Of a stretch of DNA of 64,000 bases, positions 56,303-64,000 are shown piece by piece. Position numbers and translations under genes: made by a program. The notes beneath the pieces are model-generated. The model saw only the letters and a list, made by a program, of their open reading frames with translations. It searched no databases and had not been told where the DNA came from. Source of the DNA: Acanthosepion lycidas (Eukaryota > Mollusca > Cephalopoda > Sepiida > Sepiidae). The stretch is from the NCBI GenBank assembly GCA_963932145.1, contig OZ010574.1, positions 54,619,791-54,683,790 of the forward strand, read 5' to 3'. Numbering within the stretch: the stretch's first letter is position 1; each line of letters opens with the position of its first letter.

Positions 56303-57390
56303 CTTTAGGATGTGTAGGATCATTTTTCTTATGTTCTGTTTTTTTTTTGTTTTTTTTTTTTCTTGCTCAATGTAACTTTTGACTTTTTACCATTTCTCTT
56401 TGTTTATTCAATGGGTGGGAAAACAAACTTGTTAAATAGTTTACTTACTGTTTCCCCCTACTTCTCTGGCCATAAGTATGTCCTATTTTCCAGGCTTTCT
56501 TTCCTCAGTTATGTTACAGAAATTTCAACTGCCTTTTTCTTTGTAAATACGTTTTCTTGTAAAGATATACTCAAAGTTTTGAATTCTTTGTGTAAAAGCA
56601 CAAAGCTACTTCTGTAATCATGCACGTACACTTTTGCTGTCTTTAATATTCGGGGGCAAATATATCCCATGCTTATTTTTCCCCTGTAGATTGACGTCAT
56701 AGTTGTGTCACATCACATATTTTTGTGGATCAAATCTTCAACTTTTTTTCGTCCAATCTACCCCACTAATAAGTTTAATTAAGGTTATCGATTATTATTC
56801 GAACAAGGAGATAAGACGTGAATGCTTTTTATCCAAATTTGAACTTGTCCGTCTCTGCTGGCTTATTTTCTTTGATAAGTTTTGTCGTCGATCTGTTCAA
56901 GTCGAGTGTCAGAGTAAAAGAAAAGCAATGATTGTTTGTAATTGGATAGAAAATCCAGTAGTGTTCAGTTGCACAGAATATTGTCTTTCTCATTCCATAT
57001 TCATATTCGCTTAGAATACAACCGGGTAAGAAATTCCAATTATGCATATGTTTATTTATTTGTGTACTGTGTTTTCGACAATTCTTAAAATAAACGAGAC
57101 CAAACAGCATGTCTTTACCCAAGCTACTTCATCTTTGGTGGACAGAACAGTCAATCCTGTCTCCTGCTCACATATGTTATATATTCATATTTAAGATATA
57201 AACACATTGCGCCGATTATTTAATTATCTTTCATTACAAGTGATAATTGCATTTGTTTTTTCAGTGTTTTTAATCTACTGGTTCATATGTAAGGATCAAT
57301 GCTTATATCTCAGTTAAAGTCATATTTCAATAATGATGATCAACGTGCGCTTTTGAGCTGCGCCTATCGAGGTCACTTTTACAAAGTATG
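56303..57390. other. No gene recognised
   Basis: Frames of 84 and 103 codons on the plus strand (56363-56617, 56703-57014) and 97 on the minus strand (56829-57122) overlap and lack motifs. They look like chance frames. Confidence 0.55.
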
Positions 57391-57706
57391 AGGGCCAGGT
57401 ACCTTAGTTCCTAGGAACCGACAGCCAGACAAACGGCACATATGATTTGATTATAGTGGTGCCAGTTTTGTGCAGAACCAACGACACTTTTTGAAGAGCC
57501 AAATACAGAGACCTGATGCACCGTGTGCTACAAGTTCCCCAAACGACCATCCGCAGGTTTTAAATTCACTTCTTCTTAGACCATACAAGGCTATAGAACC
57601 CAGTCTGCCCTACTATTTACCCGTAGTTGGTTGATGTAAATGGATTCGACTCGGCTCTACGATTCCTCAATCCAAGCCGCTATCCATTACGCCATCATGC
57701 TTCTAG
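57391..57706 (-). mobile_element. SINE A, long form, inverted
   Basis: In plus orientation: TTAGTTCCTAGGAACCGACA, AAATACAGAGACCTGATGCA, CACCGTGTGC, AGGCTATAGAACCCAGTCTG, reverse core CTATTTACCCGTAGTTGG, then ACTCGGCTCTACGATTCCTC and GCCGCTATCCATTACGCCAT (the head). The CTTACGTG block next to the core is lost. Confidence 0.7.
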
Positions 57707-57719
57707 CAATGATGATATA

Positions 57720-57904
57720 CAGTGTAACCCGGATATAAGAGACCTGGATAAAAGAGAAACCCGAATATAAAAGAGATTTTTCTGGTCCCAAATTAGAGCC
57801 ATACTTACCTAAACAAAATAGACCAAACCCGGGTATAAGAGAAACCCGGATATAAGATACTTCTTATCCGGTCCCGACAACTCTCTTATATCCGGGTTAC
57901 ACTG
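57720..57904. mobile_element. pogo-like MITE (185 bp)
   Basis: Ends CAGTGTAACCCGGATATAAG and its complement, TA at 57718-57719 and 57905-57906. The ACCCGGATATAAGAGA motif appears about five times, including three in the interior. Lies 13 bp from the head of a SINE A copy. Non-coding. Confidence 0.8.
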
Positions 57905-57906
57905 TA

Positions 57907-58673
57907 CAAGTAGTTATTTACTATTAAGATTTTAAGATACCAAGTAGAAAATAACTAAAATGCAATATATTACATATATTTTGTTTTGAAGCCCATCTAT
58001 ACGTATTGTAATATATAGGAAAGGTTTTGCTTTAAGTAAAAACGAAGTGTATTACTACCGAAATTTGTCAAAATGCAACTATAACGACTACCTCATACAA
58101 TATGGCCGTATATGGTTTGAAATGACTTTCAGTTATGTTTTATTTCTTTAACGACCGACATTTAACGACACATAAAGACTGGTAATTTTACACCGTAAAA
58201 TAGTTATTTCCATTGCTTGTGTGTGGTGCGTCGATGTATTCGTAAATACATAGGTGTGTATTTGATAATTTCAAAATCCCTAAAATAATATACAAAGAAA
58301 ACTAATTTCAATATATTAAAAATGTTCTCTTTAATGTCTGTTCTTTCTTTTTAGCCTAATTGTCTGTTATTTTTCTTCATCTTCCAACTTCGATGTCGAA
58401 GCTACTCCCATAAATTTATAAATATCCATTCTTCTCAATCTATCCCGTTAGTATCACACAAAGACAAGCTCATGTCAATTGTTGACGATGCCGAGATTTT
58501 TCGCGCTAAAACGCAATCAAACCGAACTCAAACTGACATTCTCTTCAGATTTATCAAGAAAACATGGTTCAATATTCTGGCTTTTTTATTTTATGCGTGT
58601 GAGTTTTTCCTGTTTTTATAGGAACCAAACTTTTAATAACTCGCTTCTCTGCGTAAAAGGGCCTTGATTTCTT
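57907..58673. other. No gene recognised
   Basis: AT-rich with no supported feature. Confidence 0.65.
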
Positions 58674-59200
58674 CTTTCTTTTTTTTTTTTTTTTTTAATC
58701 TTTCATTTCTTTTTTTCACCTTTTATTTCTAATTTTAAATCTTTTATTTCATTTAAATCTTTCATTTCTTTTTTTAAAATTTTTCATTTCTTTTTTAAAT
58801 TTTTCATTTGATTTTTTTTTTGTAAATTTTTCATTTATTTTTTAAATATTGCATTTCTTTTTTTTTTTTAATCTTTCATTTCTTTTTAAAATATTCATTT
58901 CTTTTTTAATCTTCCTTTTTTATAAGGTTTCCTTCTTTGAAATATTTCTTTTTTTTAAATTTTTCTTTCATTTCTTTTTTTAAATCTTTCATTTCTTTTT
59001 TTTTTTAAATCTTTCATTTCTTTTTTTTTAAATCTTTTCTTTCGTTTTAAAATCTTCCGTTTGCTTTTTAAAAATCTTTCATTTTTTATAAATGTTTCCT
59101 TTCTTTTTTTTTAATCGTTTATTTCTTTTTTTATTTTTCATTTCTTTTTTAAATACTTTTCTTAGTTAAATTATTTTCTTCATTACTCCTCATTTAAATC
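58674..59200. repeat. T-rich degenerate minisatellite
   Basis: Repeated ATCTTTCATTTCTTTTTTTA units of variable T-run length, about 20-25 of them, with period near 20 bp. Almost no G on the plus strand. Confidence 0.85.
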
Positions 59201-59270
59201 CTTGATTTCCTTTCTTTAAGAACCATTACTTGTTTTTTACTCTACATTTTGTATAGATATTTTTTATCTA

Positions 59271-59372
59271 TTAGGTTGGTGTAAAAATAATGACGTAATA
59301 ATGTCGTTTTTTGACGTACTTTTTAACGTCAAAAAACGACATTATTACGTCATTATTTTTGCACCAACCTAA
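59271..59372. mobile_element. MADE1-like mariner MITE, copy 8 (102 bp)
   Basis: Ends TTAGGTTGGTGTAAAAATAA and TTTTTGCACCAACCTAA, TA at 59269-59270 and 59373-59374. A nearly perfect long-arm palindrome: TGACGTAATAATGTCG on the left and its complement on the right around GTACTTTTT. Probably the best-preserved long form here. Confidence 0.9.
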
Positions 59373-59724
59373 TATTTCTTTTTTTTTTTGTAAAGTTTAA
59401 AAAGCTTTGTTTTTTTCCGTGGCATTTTCTTTTCTGCCGATCACGATCATTGTGACGCTGTAATATTCTTATTTTCAAGATGCAGAGTCCATATAATCAT
59501 TCCTTCCAATTATTGCTTCGTTATTTGTTTTTCTTATAATGTTTTATTTTAATCAAAATTACTGTTGTAAACTAGGGATGGTTACTGAAGAGAATAATCA
59601 AACGAAGGTTGGTAATGAACGATAATACATAGGACAAAAACAATACATATATGATTCGCCAGCGGCGCGTAAAAGTAGTAGTCAACTGCTAGAAATGAGT
59701 CAAGTGAATTCCACAATACATCTC

Positions 59725-60186
59725 CAACTGCAGGATATCGCCCTACGCGCCAGAAGTGGGACAAGTGGCATATGTGGGCTATCCGAGCCCACAGGCGTGG
59801 CCAAAAATTCCCCGTAGACCCCGTATAAAACGGGATCGGGTAGCTGTTTCCCGAGACGAGACTCTGCCCTACAACAGAACCTCGTCTGGGGATCCTCTCT
59901 GGCCGAAGGCAGAGAGTTTGACCAGAAAAGCTGGAGACGAATCTGCAACTGCAGGATATCTACCAACCACCCCACGCGGTCAGATGTGTCACAAGGCCGA
60001 ATTTAATGTTGGGTATCCGATCCCATAGGCTCGGCGAAAATTTCCCCGTAGACCCCATATAAAACGGGGTCGGGTAGCTGTTTCCCGAGACACGACTGCC
60101 ATTCGACATAACCTCGTCTCGGGATCATCTCTTCCCGGAGGCAGAGAGTTTGAGCAGCACAGCTGGAGACGAATCTGTAACTGCAG
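59725..60186. repeat. GC-rich tandem duplication (221 + 231 bp)
   Basis: CAACTGCAGGATATC starts at 59725 and 59946, and the start of a third unit (TAACTGCAG) is at 60178. Shared blocks: CCCCGTAGACCCCGTATAAA, CGGGTAGCTGTTTCCCGAGA, ACCTCGTCT, GGCAGAGAGTTTGA and AGCTGGAGACGAATCTG. A small palindrome CCCCGTATAAAACGGGG sits in each unit. Minus-strand frames read GKQLPDPVLYGVYGE in both units, but plus frames are open as well. Confidence 0.85.
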
Positions 60187-61022
60187 ACCAACATACAGTA
60201 TTTACTATTGTATTTATGCGAATGGGGATATACTCATTATCGTCCCGAGGTATGCTACGACAATTATTATTACAATGACTGTATGCAATGGACATTTACT
60301 TTTAAATGGGATTTTCACCGTCAAATTAATGATTCAAAGGAGATATGCATATTTCCATGAGCATCCAACAATTTGAAACCACTTTTGTCCTGCCTTTTAT
60401 CTGTAATGTTTTATGCTCAGTACATGCAAAGCTAAATTTCAAAACGAGTGCTAAGATCCCTCTTCGTCAACAATACCGCTGTTAGTTTAAAATTTTAATG
60501 AATTTTATCACCATCGATAATATCAGCATTAATTTTCCTCTATCTCTTTGTCTCTAAATGTTTCTGTTTAAGTTGTTGAGCAATATTTAAATAATCCCTT
60601 GTTTCACCTTTAACAGAGGCAATATAAATCGAGATAAATTATGTACAGCGAAATCAGGTTTTAGTCAATGTGTGTAGCAGGTGCATAACTTAATACGATA
60701 CTAATACCATTCATGGTGGTTTAATACTGTTCTTACTAAATGTAATAGTGATACAATAATCGTTATCATTATAGTATCATTTAATTTTTATCCTGGGGAT
60801 AATCCTTAAGCGTTGCAACTCTGAAAAACCAAATCGAACTGGTCACTCGAAGAAAATTTTGATGTTAAAAAATAATAAAAGCATGTTAACAAAGATTGTA
60901 TAATATATTAGTAGGTTTCAAGATTTTTATTCGTTTTATCCGTCAAAGTTTGGAATTAATTTAATTTTAAACGCAAATTCCAGTAAAAACTTGTAACGAA
61001 CATCAGTTCTAAATTCATTGTA
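60187..61022. other. No gene recognised
   Basis: AT-rich DNA with no supported feature. Confidence 0.65.
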
Positions 61023-61234
61023 TGAGAAAATAAGAAGCGTAATGAATCCTTTTCTCCTCTCCCCAGCTATGGGGGGAAAAAAGCATGACAGACCGGGTTC
61101 TATAGCCTTGAATGGCAACTTGTCTACCGTAGAAAGAAATGTCAACCTACTGCGGGAAAAAAAAATCTGCTTCGTCAGACATGTATCGAAAGATACATGA
61201 TCGTCTAAGTGTGTATCACGCATGACACATAACT
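61023..61234 (+). mobile_element. SINE A, short form, head missing
   Basis: Starts within the family (AATGAATCCTTTTCTCC), then core CCCAGCTATGGGGGGAAAA, GGTTCTATAGCCTTGAATGG, CTGCGGGAAAAA, the palindrome CATGTATCGAAAGATACATG and GTGTATCACGCATGACACAT. Confidence 0.75.
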
Positions 61235-61884
61235 TACTGATGTTACACAAGCACCTATTTTTCATTTCATTCTCATCAATTTTGAATTCTCTCGTTTGAT
61301 GGAATTTAACTAATTCGGTGAAAATATGTCATGGACGCATGTATTCCTTACACACATTCAGATTCCGCGGATCAAAAATGATAGTGAATACATTTTAAAC
61401 GTTGAATCACAGCCTATCATTCTGGTGAAAATATATCTGATCACGAAGAATCGAATATACAGGCAAATGATATTAATTTAATGACGTTTACTATGTGAAA
61501 TTTACCATTATCTGGCGTAAACACATGGTGACTATCTTGTAAGGTAATTTATATTGTTTATCATAAACGTCAATATTTATGGCGGGACTGTACTCAATAT
61601 CTGTGATAGAACTTTTATAGATATTGATAGTGTGGACATAGAAATCAACGCTGCATTGTCAAAGTTCAACTTTTCTTACTAACTGATGCGTGAAACTCAC
61701 CCTGAATATAGTGTCAATCTCTTGCCTCCATCTACACCTTCTCCCTTACGTATATATAATAATTTTAAAAAGCAAGGCGATAAAGCCACGAAAGCGCAGA
61801 TGGGGAGAGGAGTTTGAAATAAACTGAAAAAAAAACATTTGGAAAAGAAAAGATCAGGATTCAAGGTGAGATGATATGTGGTTG
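61235..61884. other. No gene; isolated SINE-tail motif
   Basis: AAAAGCAAGGCGATAAAGCC and ACGAAAGCGCAGATGGGGAG near 61769-61815 match the tail module of the duplicated blocks at 49 and 51 kb. Nothing else could be supported. Confidence 0.5.
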
Positions 61885-61980
61885 TGTGTGTGTGTGTGTA
61901 TATATATATAGTGTGTGTGTGGGTGTGTGTGTGTGTATATATATAGTGTGTGTGTGGGTGTATATGTGTGTATATATATG

Positions 61981-62011
<31 letters not shown>

Positions 62012-62180
62012 ATATGAGTTTATGTATGTGTGTGTTTATGCATATATATATATATATGTGTGTGTGTGTGTTTATGCATATATATGTGTGTGTGTGTCTG
62101 TGTTTAGATATGTACATATGTATATATATATATGTGTGTGTGTGTGTGTATCTATGTATGTATATGTGTACATATGCATG

Positions 62181-62218
<38 letters not shown>
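61885..62218. repeat. Interleaved (TG)n/(TA)n microsatellite
   Basis: 330 bp of TGTG blocks alternating with TATA and TATG blocks, ending in pure (TA)n at about 62187-62216. Confidence 0.95.
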
Positions 62219-62221
<3 letters not shown>

Positions 62222-62473
62222 TTTTGTTGTAAGACTTGTTATCCTTCTATATGCTTGTTCCGTCAGGCATTGATACAACTTAATTAGGTTACTCATTGTT
62301 CACCCTGCTTCACTTTTCCACTGTGTATCCTGTGAGTGTTAAATTCTCCAAACCTTGTTTCCTCCCTTTTTTCAAAGAAATATCTGCCCTCTTTTTCTAA
62401 TTGTAAATACTTTTCCTCGTAGTTATTTTCATTAAAACTTTCTCATTACACGCATATTTACCCGGCATAGATG

Positions 62474-62600
62474 TGCAGATTGTTTAATGGATAACGGCTT
62501 GAAAGTGGATATTGTTGAGCCGAATTTCAATTCCAGATATGAATCCATCTCATCTCCCCCGGGTATGGGATAATTAGAATGACTTGTATCAGTGAATTCT
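62474..62600 (+). mobile_element. SINE A-like fragment with tRNA-type head
   Basis: ATTGTTTAATGGATAACGGC is A-box-like, GAGCCGAATTTCAATTCC is B-box-like, then ATATGAATCCATCTC and a decayed core CCGGGTATGGGATAATTAG. Confidence 0.45.
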
Positions 62601-62792
62601 TATTATCTCTAAAAGATTCTTGCAGCCGAATTAGATTTTCCGGCTTTATAAATAATCTGCAAATGTTCGATAAGCCGTAAAAAACAAATCGGTTAATCAA
62701 TCATTGCTCGTATATTCGGGGATGTCATTCTCAGTATTCGTACAAAGAGAATATATAAGTGTCCCATTCATCCTTGATTTGAATATTGCTGC

Positions 62793-63100
62793 CACATCTC
62801 GTCTGGTGCTCTTGCTATCTATATAGAGATTCTTGATAACATTCAAAGAAGAATCTGCAATATTATTGGTCCTGAGGTAACATCTCGGCTTCAGTTTGTC
62901 ACCGACGTATTGTGTTCTGTTCATAAATAATTTCATGGTAATTGCTCTGAAGTTTCCGCTATGGTACCAAGACTTTATGAATGTAAGCTCAGTACTAGAT
63001 TAGTGGCAATGTCTCATCGTTTTACAGGTGAAATTGTTAAATGTAAGTTGACAGTTTCTTGCTTTCAAGTTACCTTTGATCTTCAAAGATTTAAATGCGG
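62793..63100 (+). pseudogene. Jockey-type LINE reverse-transcriptase C-terminal region
   Basis: One frame reads SSGALAIYIEILDNIQRRIC, NIIGPEVTSRLQF, then an in-frame TAA at about 62925, then FHGNCSEVSAMVPRLYECKL and STRLVAMSHRFTGEIVKC. The LDxxQRR...HGNCSEELSxMVPRL...STRL...HRFTVEIPRC pattern is the region after the RT domain in jockey/CR1-like non-LTR elements. Only one stop interrupts about 100 codons, so the relic is not very old. This LINE is different from the one ending in GHGT. Confidence 0.7.
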
Positions 63101-64000
63101 TATCAATCGTTATCGTCTGTCTTCACAATTCGTGTACATTTGTTTTTGTTCTCTCTCCTTAATAGTGCTTTTTTTTCTTATCATATTTTCTAACCCTTGC
63201 GTCTTAGTGACTTCATTGCCTTGCTTGGGGTGAAATGATAAAAAAGATTTAAAAGCGAGTGGAAATTTATTATATTCATACATTTGCCTAATGTACTATA
63301 TAGCTTAATTGAGAGAGCAAGCGTAACACCTGACTTGACTATTTGAATGCTTTTTTTTTTTCTCTCCATACTTATGAAAGGTGACCAAGACAACGCTGTC
63401 ATTGTGCTGCGAATGTCATCCCCAAGGATCTACGTTGGTGGTGTTCCGTTGCAATGATTATTTATTTATTTATTTATTTATTATATACTTTCAAACCCTC
63501 TCCTCGAAAGAAACATTACTTACCTTCTCCCTTGTAAACCATGACCTTTCCTCTCCTTAGTACAACTTTATGGAGTTAGATATTTCTTCCCGAAGTATTC
63601 TTCTCCTTGTCTTGCTCCGCGGTTATTTATTTATTTATTTATCCCCACTCCCACACACTTTTTTTTTTCTTTACTTCAAGAACGATACGCTCTGGTGAAC
63701 TTAAAAAAAAAAACTAAAAAAAAAAAAACGACATATTTGTTAGTATAATAACCGGAGACTTCAGTGTCAATCCAGATTGGCCATAGGTTTCCGCCTAATT
63801 GTATATTTCTGTTTATGAACAAAAATAATGGTTGTAGGTAACTGGGAAGAATTCGGGAGGGTAAGAAGGTCATAACTGGATAGAGTGACACGAAGAAGAA
63901 AAGAAAGACGGGGAGGGGATTTTAAAAAAAATACTAAGTTGAATATAAAAGAAGCTAAAAAATAGACTACCCTCTCATTAAAAAAAAAAAAAAAAAAAAA
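63101..64000. other. No gene; SINE-tail motif and simple repeats
   Basis: The reverse of the CAAGCAAGGCGATAA-type tail motif is near 63217-63235 (TTGCCTTGCTTGGGGTGA). (TTTA)n lies at 63459-63483 and 63623-63643. Oligo-A runs close the window. Confidence 0.6.

Noticed and set aside
56703..57122. Plus (103 codons) and minus (97 codons) frames
   Set aside because: Overlapping frames on both strands, no recognised domain, AT-driven composition.
61854..62296. Cys/Val/Tyr/Ile-rich frames up to 107 codons
   Set aside because: Microsatellite translation.

Overview
This is a 64-kb stretch of a gene-poor, AT-rich animal genome, and I find no confident host protein-coding gene in it. Its character comes from long (TA)n microsatellites, oligo-T/oligo-A runs, several families of tRNA-headed short retroposons (SINEs), small palindromic DNA transposons with TA target duplications, and 3' fragments of LINEs. 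The mix of abundant tRNA-SINEs, TA-rich simple repeats and mariner/Tc1 debris suggests a lophotrochozoan, most likely a cephalopod mollusc (octopus or squid). That is an inference from texture, not from a diagnostic gene. The window could be intergenic or lie inside a very large intron.

Layout: 0-10 kb holds two or three copies of a long (CAAAA)n-tailed repeat (family D), a pogo/Tigger-like element with TA flanks, and a very young 156-bp inverted repeat at 9.5-9.9 kb. 10-18 kb is mostly featureless AT-rich DNA with a Helitron-like piece, a LINE fragment and another D copy. 18-20.5 kb is a cluster of three DNA transposons: a Tc1 element folded back on itself, a piggyBac MITE between TTAA sites, and a hAT MITE with a perfect 8-bp duplication. 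21-30 kb has simple repeats, family C SINEs, a 126-bp tandem array, a second Tc1 relic and a 5S-rRNA-derived sequence. 31-36 kb has SINEs A and B, a tRNA-like gene at the centre of an inverted repeat, and a LINE 3' end. 36-40 kb is microsatellite and minisatellite. 41-51 kb is dense with SINE A/B/C and LINE fragments and contains the best unexplained exon-like island (47355-47439). 52-64 kb has mariner/hAT/pogo relics, more SINEs, a GC-rich tandem duplication (59725-60186) and a LINE reverse-transcriptase tail.

The main themes are hairpins and module sharing. Eight copies of one 72-105 bp palindrome have termini almost identical to human MADE1. Larger inverted repeats at 9.5, 18.2, 27.4, 32.3 and 33.7 kb could form long dsRNA if transcribed. 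A 19-bp core, CCAGCTATGGGTAAATAGC, recurs about fifteen times in repeats whose other parts look unrelated. No operon, CRISPR array or prokaryotic feature is present.
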